NCBI GenBank assembly: GCA_039105265.1
Contig: JAPFFF010000030.1
Location: 434,001-498,000 of the forward strand
Reading direction: 5' to 3'
From: Tritrichomonas musculus
Taxonomy: Eukaryota; Parabasalia; Tritrichomonadida; Tritrichomonadidae
Length of the DNA stretch: 64,000 nt
The position numbers and the translations under genes were made by a program. Positions 57,901 to 64,000 of this stretch are shown piece by piece; the first letter of the stretch is position 1, and the number at the start of each line of letters is the position of its first letter. Below the pieces are notes generated by a model, which ran no database searches, was not told the DNA's origin, and saw only the letters and a program-made list of their open reading frames with translations.

Positions 57901-58182
57901 TGGCGCTCTATATTCAAGTATTTGTGTAGATTTTTCAGTTATTGGAACGTCGCCGAATCCTTCAAGACTGCCTCCATTTTCAATGTAATCGTTTACCACT
58001 CTTGCATCAACTTCAGCTTTATTGTATAGACAATTAAATTTTGGGTATTCATTTGGTTTATCATCTTGAGTAATATTTATTTGTTCATTTCCATCTTCAT
58101 CTTCTCCTTCACATATTTCAAAACCATTTGCTTTAAGTTTAGATGCCACCTTGCTCTTTGCAGAATACAGTGCCAAAGACAT
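51931..58182 (-). CDS. Giant fibre-like virion protein (element C)
   Basis: 2083 residues from ATG 58182 (MSLALYSAKSKVASKLKANG); an in-frame ATG at 58224 would overlap the divergent neighbour's start. A beta-rich body includes a GDVNIKANLNVNGLINGVDI segment. A coil (LRSEMTEQQNKTQYLKSETD) precedes a hydrophobic stretch near residue 1225 (IMAGVALAIGATGTLMGGLS), in the same order as in element A's fibre. The C-terminal third has trimer-like repeats (YRSKNDLNYGEEDQLALKSE, FGEEDQIALKSENDELK), a strong coiled coil near 1770-1805 (NLERENTNLKATIEAMESRL) and a tip. The probable role is attachment. The two ends of the gene have little similarity to A's tip, suggesting a different receptor specificity. 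Confidence 0.75.
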   Translation of the reverse strand: MSLALYSAKSKVASKLKANGFEICEGEDEDGNEQINITQDDKPNEYPKFNCLYNKAEVDARVVNDYIENGGSLEGFGDVPITEKSTQILEYRAPENILMEVKSEQVESNRELIKDELCVNTFNDIIEAESKTCEAVHDMYNELMCAADGYEQVVLDEDKGQCDVIKYVQTPTAPPKPSPTEPFLHYKPFYNLADMLMNIMKNEKKNQSIKRILYDVFNETNLTKIINGTKQYHYNPENHTLQTIGYKYKNSTEEVKADQLVEVSSPGEFIDIYTQNQKDNYLNYPKIIQNLLLSSVLGYGLASALKLFTTSLTVDHTIKVDNIDGTKVKVSLNQFLNDVQLNINNIIVSLNYWADYCSKIKSCNCNQDGENNFEDENDAIFVELLADLYDRVDEVQDHLQVHDISRLHFDNQAQLAQSQVVDFSIYNNNDGINDLINQYQKQNQQIDASIKHTNFMNDRSFDVEHDEIYYWSALFHRWVLLTESGYSLDDFPSGWRTNRSFDAPPSFIFDVDRQNWIQIMITDFDNKCQGWRNNEDRMSVAVYTAFMANNTKNKEGDIIWDENENEWIYCNSAVSPLSIDIGTPPKQPDDSVSIPGSDSESFKKALEVYGSNYIEPPNNYQFKKEKPVYGDVNIKANLNVNGLINGVDISNLSSGDSNFTIESGLADLFIENGMITQITDTINNIDCNILIIDVPEERKNGFLNWNRPIFKIVLRKNVIYDEEGRYIKEFYISSRNNKIVCPVITYDIDQKYCIINDNSFTMTRSIGPADQSKLDGKFFIAFDKRLPFDPRTLYINGDLSIMNQFTPTALKTDKAIKCSVIEADNALKLHKSDVHYFYKPSIITEDNEFYKMVFSVDSNYNIPSNLEFIFKEYCFGNTWSLMWKNDDNNANKGYWTGYNCQGCYNKSIKTLCQTTCRLYGLTASAYALCTGAIIMVKDDELNNKIVEKDDKGLMHALWNVCTREFKVLLKDGTEKDASDYHFQLRISIDNTGKIFNNTSYPKYSTLPVYVSCVEWQNYYKNPNAIKDLLKTFERGVLYLTLPDSSDSMRLTFRFSDEVNSTVDVYQYNKAKDCVCIGIYAEYDTIDRIPYKWSDSNIDTTKKDVELYLRKDLVDPIEEVNWDSTTNAFKYIIDQQFYDIRPNPNAATTLYTDYNITSSKIITADNITTMRSDLNVLTNNFDVVSYDVKDITSKVDTLRSEMTEQQNKTQYLKSETDKLEIMAGVALAIGATGTLMGGLSLTETGISFGFNGINGSVRCIVESGERWFGYANELPLHLLSRSIKTDLTPLIDWCNEDIKELTYDANEDTSVPSVAGVFNICNNVVHAMKPTFKMLCNAINEINNDYISKNELVRDDIINVVGKFVNGEVHLEAEDTITDGIIKARFLVQKVSEYNDVDYEENIVTINITGGTINYQGTTDFPSCTMNDKTFVISNPNKHRVGGIQIKENTAKRRMEFTTNDLAYTCDIDALHKKIDTLHEQIEKNDTALATTLNEFPTVDEVNEALDELKNNMVNMDNLYTKEEADNKYRSKNDLNYGEEDQLALKSEIPTLLFDSEDAGSGLTYAQLKNNMRQLRLMNQTIDIRNDSLTYFEFSNNRQTHILSLFNENDKFNLQVNYKNSIVFKDDNKVLINDLYKTETDKYLTESESDEKYRSKTDLKVGNKIILPITNGPYEPEHLLGDFFSTSFIPFQEGAHLVGVTGSNVNEEFDIIFKTESTKNIHDTIAHVMDISIGSFYWEEATGVLYNYSGTYPVRVTLAEFGEEDQIALKSENDELKTRIENLERENTNLKATIEAMESRLAALENGSYVTKDDLSEYRKLNDISYHNHQELSITNKEVLLDDGDEQRRFTTSHIPYHEGTHLIGKYTDPDSVEHSFDIIFETIDEISETQYWNCILFLKQSEISEELYIDWDVMTGAIFIYDDYYGYYIGCEISSATFDEDISLSTSNELINYYTKDELTRFGLNDGYQIIPSVFELSMENLNNIRFKYAGSNVAAVWNRLHIFVFKDIVGKNHFIKFDFIHKLITLDNSVSSTYEIPIDNSCTNAINITLRTNGFVTTQELVSKYEIFTTQQVSHQLANQKY

Positions 58183-58200
58183 TTTATCTGAAATTAAATT

Positions 58201-58935
58201 ATGTTGTATAGTGTTCAGAGTCAACCAGGTAATTATAATACGGTAAGACTTAATATTGATATCCCATGGAAATGTCCATACGTGAAGTACTATGTTTCAT
58301 CTATTAATACCAAAGCCAACATATTGATGACAACGGATGATGATTATTTAATATTTGAGTCATCACTCGGAGAAGTAAAAATAGAATTTGATGAAATGTA
58401 TGCTTACTCCTTTAACTACTTAGTCAAATGCCTAAATGCAAATCAGACTGTAATCGAGTTCAAGAATATCAATAATAGAACCATTTCACTAAAACCAGTC
58501 CAAAATGTAACTTTCAAGGAAGGTAGTCATAGAGCGAAATTGATTACTGGTTTGTTCAATACTAAACCAGGGCATATATTTCCCAATGGAGTTGAGTGCG
58601 AGGTACCTGATCTACCTATACTTGATTTGGCCAATAAGTTGTATTTAGTTTCATTACAGGGGGTAGCAACTCATTCATCAATTGGAGACCAAGAATATAC
58701 CCCAAGCATCCTTGCAAACATTGACACAATGATAATGGATCAAGAGGCAATGATAGTTAACTATGACATGACTAAGCCAATAAAAATAAAAGTTAATACG
58801 GATTCATTAAAATATTTGGAAATGAGATTAGTCGATTTCATGTTTCAACCAGTAATATTAAAATCTCCTCTCTTCATTACCTTAAAAATAAAACCAAGCC
58901 AAGAGGCTGATATATATGACATCCTTACTAAATGA
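58201..58935 (+). CDS. Penton-like minor capsid candidate (element C)
   Basis: 244 residues, beta-rich throughout: YNTVRLNIDIPWKCPYVKYY, NILMTTDDDYLIFESSLGEV, then a second half with ILDLANKLYLVSLQGVATHS and the end LEMRLVDFMFQPVILKSPLF. Size, the early D-I-P-W-x-C-x-Y phrase and the closing strand pattern suit Polinton/virophage penton (minor capsid) proteins, and the end resembles the small A and B proteins (WFTDLxGNxI). It starts divergently from the giant fibre gene; fibre and penton base would interact at vertices. It converges on the T5orf172-like gene with overlapping ends. Confidence 0.6.
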   Translation: MLYSVQSQPGNYNTVRLNIDIPWKCPYVKYYVSSINTKANILMTTDDDYLIFESSLGEVKIEFDEMYAYSFNYLVKCLNANQTVIEFKNINNRTISLKPVQNVTFKEGSHRAKLITGLFNTKPGHIFPNGVECEVPDLPILDLANKLYLVSLQGVATHSSIGDQEYTPSILANIDTMIMDQEAMIVNYDMTKPIKIKVNTDSLKYLEMRLVDFMFQPVILKSPLFITLKIKPSQEADIYDILTK

Positions 58936-59251
58936 TAGCTCTGGGACAATGATATTGGATATAAGTCCTAATAATATATATCATTTCATTCACATTCCCA
59001 ACAAAGTACTCATTACCTATAAATGCTGTTCCATCTCTTGTTGTTGCTCTCTTATAATTTTCTTCAAATATTGTTATTAATTCTTTTTCCACTTTTACTG
59101 AATCACTTACTGCTTCAATTATATATACTTCGCTGTCTTTTGGATATTGTCCCATTCTTGTTGCAATCTTATTTGTTCTACCAATTTTGTATACTGGTTG
59201 ATTAGAATAAGAAAATTCCCTTTCACGAATCAAATATATGTATTCTACCAT
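58928..59251 (-). CDS. T5orf172/GIY-YIG-like protein
   Basis: 107 residues. VEYIYLIREREF corresponds to the GIY strand and PVYKIGRTNKIATRMGQYPK to the YIG-like strand with its basic residue. The later VEKELITIFEENYKRATTRD and GNEYFVGN match the T5orf172 (MUG113-type) layout common in large DNA viruses and phages. Such domains are presumed nucleases related to GIY-YIG homing enzymes. The protein is a free-standing domain of normal length. It lies between the penton-like gene and PolB, facing away from PolB; it may be a small mobile passenger nuclease. Confidence 0.75.
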   Translation of the reverse strand: MVEYIYLIREREFSYSNQPVYKIGRTNKIATRMGQYPKDSEVYIIEAVSDSVKVEKELITIFEENYKRATTRDGTAFIGNEYFVGNVNEMIYIIRTYIQYHCPRAII

Positions 59252-59306
59252 TTTAGGGTTAATAAATATTTAGCGTGATATTTTTTTATTTCTTATTTAC
59301 ACTTAA

Positions 59307-62300
59307 ATGACATACCTCTTTGATATATCAGTTGACCTCTATTCGACTGCAAGAACGGAAGCAAGAAAAGAGTATAAGCAAAGGGTGAAAGACGTAAGAG
59401 ACAAACGAAAGTTCAAGAAATATTTGAAAGAATTCATGACCAAGGCTAAGAAAGAAATATCATTTGACATAGATATAGGTGATGATGAAGATAAGAGACT
59501 TGCTTTCACTGAAACATTAAGACAATTACACAAAGAGAATAAGAAGAATATAGTAGTAAAAAGCGAATCATTAGGTGGTGAGGAATACAAATGGTTTACA
59601 CTTTCCAAGGCACGAAGATTAGATTCAACAATAGGACATATATCAGGGACAATAGACTTGAATGATGACTGTTCAGACAATAATCCTTGGGTTGGCAATG
59701 TATTCATCCCTGCAAAATACCAGTTGCTCTTCATTAAAAATAGAAAGAGAGGCAAGCAAACATCATTCACTATTAATAAAGAAGATAATAAAGGTAAGTT
59801 GTATGAAGAAGAAGTTGAAGTCGACGAAGATTATCGCGATAATCCAGAAGGTGGATTCTTCCCTTATATTAATCTCTCTGATTTAGACTTATCACAGTAC
59901 CAAATATTCAAGACAGTTGATAAGAAGAACTATAAAGACAATTGTTTGGTATATGCTTGCATTCAGTCTGGAGTATTCACTGATGAGGAAATTAATTATT
60001 TACGCTTTATGGTCAAGACTAGGTTAATCCCTAATAACTTGATATACGATATAGCCAAGCAGTTTAAATGCCATTTTGTTGTAAGAAGGATTAATGAGGG
60101 AAAAGATGTAGTAAACCAACAAGAAATAAAAATAGATACAAGAAAGAGACCATGGGCCAAAGAGTTTGACCGAATTGTTGACTTATTACTGTACAAGAAC
60201 CATTACATGATATATAAACCCCTAAATGGTGTTAAACCTATGGCAATATTTCGCAAGCTATTTAAAGAAGGAAAGTTCAGGGAGATAAAGAACTGTGAAA
60301 TGAATATCTTAGCAACGAATGAATACAACTCTCACTTAGCGGATTATACAGACCTTGAATATGATCCTGAATTGTGCTGTAAACTAATAGATTCATCAGA
60401 GACGAAAAAGGAGAGAGAGTGGAGTAGGATTTATTATTCTGATTTTGAAACTAATACCACTGTATCACCCCATATGCCTTATCTAAATATTACTGTATAC
60501 AGGACCAAAGAGTTAATTCATAAAATGATATTTGATGGAACCAATATCGCTGACAGATTACTAAAGTCATTGGAGAACAATTCTCTCATTTACTTCCATA
60601 ACCTTAAATATGATGCTTGTTTCTTTATAAATACTCCTGGATGGGATGTACAAATAACAGAGAGAAGTGGAACGATTCTGCAAATAGTCATGACAAAGTA
60701 TAAACCTAACAAGAGATTAACTTTCCGCAATAGCTACTCTATCATCCCTGCTGCATTAGCTTCATTTGGTAAGATGTTTCAGTTACCAGTTCATAAAGAG
60801 GTAATGGCATATAAAATATATACTGAAAGGAACATAAATAGGAAAACTGTCTCTGCGCTTGAATTTCAACTACAGTATTACTTAGAGAACCAAGACAAGA
60901 AACCATTGACACAGATAAAACAAGACTGGAAGCAATTAATAGATAATGCAAAAGCTTGTGGTGCATATGTTGGAGGAGCTATTGATATTATGAAGTATGC
61001 TATCTATTATTGCAAACTGGATTGCATAGTATTGATGAAGGGAGTAGAGAAATTTAATAGAGATCTGGTAGAAGTATTTAAGCAGACGAAGACAAAGATG
61101 CTTGATGTCCATAACTTTATATCCATTAGCTCTATTGGCTACTATTATGCATATAAATTTGGTTGCTTTGATGGGTGTTATCAACTTAGTGGTAAACCAC
61201 AAAACTTCATTCAGAGATGCGTTAGTGGAGGTAGAACAATGACAGCTAATAATGAAAAGCAATATATAGAGGAAAGGATACAAGATTTTGATGCAGTCAG
61301 TTTATATCCTAGTGCAATGAGTATTATGTCTGGTGTACCTAAAGGAGTGCCAGAAGTAATTCGCCTGGAGGCCTCAGGTACTAATCGTGCGGGCCCATCG
61401 GATATGTTTACGAAAGAATTATTAGATTTTGATCAGTTCTTCATTGAAATCAATATCAAGAAGATCAAGTGCAAAGCTGACAAACCATATAAATTTGGTC
61501 AAATATTTAGTAGGAATGATCAAGGGTCAAAAATATTTAACAACAATCCTATCAACAATTATTACATAGACAAGAGAGCTTTTATGGACTTGATGGAGTT
61601 TTATGATTTCGATTATGAGTTTATTAGAGGATATTACTTTGACAAAGGATTCAACAACAAGATTAATGTATTTATAGAGAAATTGTTCAATCTAAGAAGG
61701 AGATACCAAGATGCTAACAATCCATTGCAACAAACCATCAAACTACTTCTTAATTCCATTTACGGAAAATCTATCCTAAAGGCAACAACAACTGAAACTA
61801 AATGTATACCAAAAGATAAAGCCATTAAATATATATGGAAGAACTATAATTACATAACAGAGGTGATAGAGAACAAGTCAATTGATAATGTATATGTTAA
61901 GAAGGTTAAACCAATAAACAGTCATTTTAATTTACCTCATTTTGGTGCTAGTGTCTTGTCATGGAGCAAACATTTAATGAATAGGGTAATGAGTACAGCT
62001 GAGCAAAATGGAATAGACATCTACTATACTGACTGTGACAGTCTTCATTTAAAAGAAATTGATGTACCGAGAATTGCACAAATCTTTAAAAACAAATACC
62101 ATAAAGAATTAATAGGTAAGAAAATGACACAATTCCACTGTGATTTCGATTCATTTGAAGGTGCTATTGGGTCAGTTTATTCTAGAAAATTAATAGCATT
62201 AGGAAAGAAATCTTATCTTGATATCCTCGTTGATGAAAAAGGTAATGAAGGCTATCATATAAGAATGAAAGGAATTCCTAAGCAATGTATATTAAACAAG

Positions 62301-62459
62301 TGTAAACGAATGAATATTGCAGTAGAGGAGTTATATGAAAGGATGTATCACGGGGAGGAAATAACATTTAATTTATTAGATGGTGCTAACTGTTTTAGGA
62401 AATCATCTTCTTACCAACAAATTAATATTCCGGTTTTCACAAGAAAGATCAAATTCTAA
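59307..62459 (+). CDS. Protein-primed DNA polymerase B (element C)
   Basis: 1050 residues. Residues about 205-310 hold the OTU-like region (KDNCLVYACIQSGVF ... YKNHYMIYKPLNGV). Exonuclease motifs: I IYYSDFETNT (377), II YFHNLKYDACFF, III YYCKLDCIVLMKGV (566). Polymerase motif A DFDAVSLYPSAM (660), with TPR-like regions around; motif B LLLNSIYGKSILKA (813); motif C IYYTDCDSLHLK (907). Length is typical for Polinton-type PolB. It is closer to element A's polymerase than to element B's, and it lacks B's N-terminal repeats and HNH domain. It replicates the element by protein priming. ATG after ATATTTTTTTATTTC and TTAAATG. Confidence 0.9.
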   Translation: MTYLFDISVDLYSTARTEARKEYKQRVKDVRDKRKFKKYLKEFMTKAKKEISFDIDIGDDEDKRLAFTETLRQLHKENKKNIVVKSESLGGEEYKWFTLSKARRLDSTIGHISGTIDLNDDCSDNNPWVGNVFIPAKYQLLFIKNRKRGKQTSFTINKEDNKGKLYEEEVEVDEDYRDNPEGGFFPYINLSDLDLSQYQIFKTVDKKNYKDNCLVYACIQSGVFTDEEINYLRFMVKTRLIPNNLIYDIAKQFKCHFVVRRINEGKDVVNQQEIKIDTRKRPWAKEFDRIVDLLLYKNHYMIYKPLNGVKPMAIFRKLFKEGKFREIKNCEMNILATNEYNSHLADYTDLEYDPELCCKLIDSSETKKEREWSRIYYSDFETNTTVSPHMPYLNITVYRTKELIHKMIFDGTNIADRLLKSLENNSLIYFHNLKYDACFFINTPGWDVQITERSGTILQIVMTKYKPNKRLTFRNSYSIIPAALASFGKMFQLPVHKEVMAYKIYTERNINRKTVSALEFQLQYYLENQDKKPLTQIKQDWKQLIDNAKACGAYVGGAIDIMKYAIYYCKLDCIVLMKGVEKFNRDLVEVFKQTKTKMLDVHNFISISSIGYYYAYKFGCFDGCYQLSGKPQNFIQRCVSGGRTMTANNEKQYIEERIQDFDAVSLYPSAMSIMSGVPKGVPEVIRLEASGTNRAGPSDMFTKELLDFDQFFIEINIKKIKCKADKPYKFGQIFSRNDQGSKIFNNNPINNYYIDKRAFMDLMEFYDFDYEFIRGYYFDKGFNNKINVFIEKLFNLRRRYQDANNPLQQTIKLLLNSIYGKSILKATTTETKCIPKDKAIKYIWKNYNYITEVIENKSIDNVYVKKVKPINSHFNLPHFGASVLSWSKHLMNRVMSTAEQNGIDIYYTDCDSLHLKEIDVPRIAQIFKNKYHKELIGKKMTQFHCDFDSFEGAIGSVYSRKLIALGKKSYLDILVDEKGNEGYHIRMKGIPKQCILNKCKRMNIAVEELYERMYHGEEITFNLLDGANCFRKSSSYQQINIPVFTRKIKF

Positions 62460-62500
62460 AAACTTTTCTAATTTTTTTATCGTTACTCACATAACAAGAT

Positions 62501-63271
62501 ATGAGCAGGATTAGGTGGAACACAAAATTAGTTGCTGATGAAATGCTAAAAGAAAACTGTATATTAATAAGTGAATACAAAAGAGGTGATATTAGAATCA
62601 AATACATGTTTGAAGAAAATGAGTATTCTGTTAGATGGAGTGATTGGACGAATAAAACCAAACCTTCAAGACCTCATTTAACAGGTGGTAACAGAAAAAC
62701 AAAACCTCATAAGAAATGGACCAATGAAACAGTAAACGAACTATTAAAACAAGATGGTTGTGAGTTAGCAGATGAATATAAAAGTACAAAACAAAGGATC
62801 AGGTATAAATATCAAAATTCATATTATTGGACAACAATTGACGATTGGATTCATCATCATTCACGACCACATTTATTTGTAAATGAGCTAGAACAACGAT
62901 TTAGAGAATATTTGGAAGAGAAAAATATAGAATTCATAACCCAAAAATCATTTGAAGACCTTAAATCTGAAAAGAATTATAGACTAAGATTTGACTTTTA
63001 TCTACCACAATTGAATTTGTTAGTAGAGATTGATGACAGAAGTCATACAAGTGATGATGAACAAGTAGATAATGGTAAGATAAAAGATTTGTATTGTATC
63101 AAGCATAAGTTAAAACTATTAAGAATAGATGAAACGACTCCAATTAATGAATATGAAAACGCTTTAACAGAAATGAAGGAATCAGATTTATATGTACTAA
63201 GATATGGCAGACTTTATAAGAATTACAACGGAATGTACAGAGAAACAATAACTAGTATCAACAATGAATAA
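62501..63271 (+). CDS. PD-(D/E)XK nuclease-like protein with two N-terminal modules
   Basis: 256 residues. Two similar modules: about 5-48 (WNTKLVADEMLKENCILISE ... VRWSDW) and 73-117 (WTNETVNELLKQDGCELADE ... TTIDDW). They resemble short DNA-recognition repeats found before viral homing-type nucleases. From about 125 a nuclease-like domain follows: LEQRFREYLEEKNIEFITQK, LRFDFYLPQLNLLVEIDDRS (active-site D...E-x-D) and IKDLYCIKHKLKLLRIDE, the layout of Vsr/PD-(D/E)XK families. It lies between PolB and PrimPol; either a replication-linked nuclease or a homing passenger. A T-run box (ATTTTTTTATCG) precedes the ATG. Confidence 0.7.
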   Translation: MSRIRWNTKLVADEMLKENCILISEYKRGDIRIKYMFEENEYSVRWSDWTNKTKPSRPHLTGGNRKTKPHKKWTNETVNELLKQDGCELADEYKSTKQRIRYKYQNSYYWTTIDDWIHHHSRPHLFVNELEQRFREYLEEKNIEFITQKSFEDLKSEKNYRLRFDFYLPQLNLLVEIDDRSHTSDDEQVDNGKIKDLYCIKHKLKLLRIDETTPINEYENALTEMKESDLYVLRYGRLYKNYNGMYRETITSINNE

Positions 63272-63428
63272 AAAATCTTCATCTTATTTTTGGTTTGACT
63301 ATTGTTCCTTGTTCCTAGATGTTCCCGGATAAATCGTTTCCTAAAAAATGGAGCGGACAGATGACAGATGACAGATTTCATTTTATTTTTTTTTATTAAT
63401 TTTTTTTCATTAATACACATAAACAAAT

Positions 63429-64000
63429 ATGACAGAAACAAACTTGACAGTCTCTTGGGAATTAAATGAACTTATGTTAAGACAAAGGATAGAGAACAAC
63501 ACAGTAAATCTCTACAATTATCTAAAGCATGATGGAGGAAGTGGTACAGCAGTCACAGGTAAAGCTCTTCTTAATAATAAGTGTTTGAATCTCTCCATAG
63601 TAGACTTAGATATCAACAAAGAGCTAAAACAAGAAGAGAAAGAAGTAATACGTAAGACATTGATGAGTAAATTAAGTGACGAAGATATAGTTGTACAGAC
63701 AGCAAGTGGTGGATTGCATATTTATTGTAATACAGAAGAGTATTATGTTGAATCGAACCGAATGGTAAAATGTTATACTAGTCCTGAGTATGATGTAGAT
63801 ATATTTTCCTCGGTAGATGTTAACAGCAGATCACTTGTAGTATTGCCAGGAAGTAAAGTCAGAAAGAACGCTAAAACGCCTATTACAACGTATAAGTTTT
63901 TACAAGGTTCATTAGATTCAAAAATAAGAAGGTCACTTTCAGATATCTTACATGACCTAGACATCAGTATAAAGATTAAACAGAGCCCAGAGATAGAAAA
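63429..64000 (+). CDS. PrimPol-type primase, N-terminal part (runs off window)
   Basis: 191 codons are visible and the frame is open at the window end. It reads like an archaeo-eukaryotic primase (PrimPol) domain. NLSIVDLDINKEL (about residues 57-69) carries the D-x-D metal site. VVQTASGGLHIYCN (about 94-107) has the SGGxHxY motif. YDVDIFSSVDVNSRSLVVLPGSK (about 121-143) gives the third acidic residue and the closing P-G-S turn. Such domains are usually fused to a helicase, which would lie beyond 64000. PrimPol beside PolB is typical of large DNA viruses, plasmids and virophage-like elements, less so of classical Polintons. Confidence 0.75.
   Translation, partial: MTETNLTVSWELNELMLRQRIENNTVNLYNYLKHDGGSGTAVTGKALLNNKCLNLSIVDLDINKELKQEEKEVIRKTLMSKLSDEDIVVQTASGGLHIYCNTEEYYVESNRMVKCYTSPEYDVDIFSSVDVNSRSLVVLPGSKVRKNAKTPITTYKFLQGSLDSKIRRSLSDILHDLDISIKIKQSPEIE

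Larger units (their letters stand above)
51816..64000. mobile_element. Element C, third Polinton-like element (runs past window end)
   Basis: Contains a giant fibre, a penton-like protein, a T5orf172-like protein, PolB, a nuclease-like protein and a PrimPol start. No integrase, capsid or ATPase gene is seen in the visible 12 kb, so they may lie beyond 64000. The left limit is a guess: AGTAGTTTTTGAGC at 51816 begins like the terminus of element B, and the upstream direct repeat ends just before it. It looks whole within the window. AT-rich like element A. The PrimPol gene is unusual for a Polinton. Confidence 0.65.

Overview
The window is a trichomonad-type (parabasalid) nuclear locus, very AT-rich, in which several Polinton/Maverick-family elements are stacked into one another. 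Host signals are a 5'-truncated protein kinase 3' end at the left edge and a small C2-like gene at 6463-7005. The C2-like gene has a near-consensus trichomonad initiator (TCATTTTTCAT) 8 bases before its ATG. The species cannot be fixed from sequence alone; Tritrichomonas or Trichomonas are the natural candidates.

Layout: 1-10.8 kb is host DNA, mostly non-coding and AT-rich, with a decayed E/K-rich gene fragment, a dispersed repeat pair and inverted repeats. Element A (about 10.8-26.67 kb, resuming at 50.49-51.1 kb) is an AT-rich Polinton. It has a giant fibre-like gene, a penton-like protein, a double-jelly-roll major capsid protein, a packaging ATPase, a retroviral-type integrase and a split protein-primed DNA polymerase B (PolB). 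Element B (26674-50491, 23.8 kb, clearly GC-richer) sits inside A's polymerase gene. It looks whole: about 0.27-kb terminal inverted repeats, AG...CT ends, and a 6-bp target duplication AAGGAT. It carries KilA-N, PolB with an embedded HNH domain, fibre, penton-like protein, integrase, capsid and ATPase genes in an order unlike A. After about 0.7 kb holding a small gene and a duplicate of its 5' end, element C (about 51.8 kb to the window end) begins. It carries another giant fibre, a penton-like protein, a T5orf172/GIY-YIG-like protein, PolB, a PD-(D/E)XK nuclease-like protein and the start of a PrimPol-type primase.

Together the genes describe virus-like elements: capsid, fibre and packaging genes plus self-replication (PolB, PrimPol) and integration. 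The most striking points beyond gene content are these. (1) Two promoter-like signals recur directly before start codons: AATTTTTTAT exactly 10 nt before ATG at B's edge genes, and T-run plus TAAATG (poxvirus-late-like) before virion-type genes. (2) A nearly identical ~0.9-kb fibre block is shared by A and B although their other genes are far diverged. (3) An inverted pair of cassettes in B carries three stem-forming palindromes each. (4) Palindromic sequences lie in frame inside B coding regions. All function calls rest on reading motifs by eye; no database search was run.
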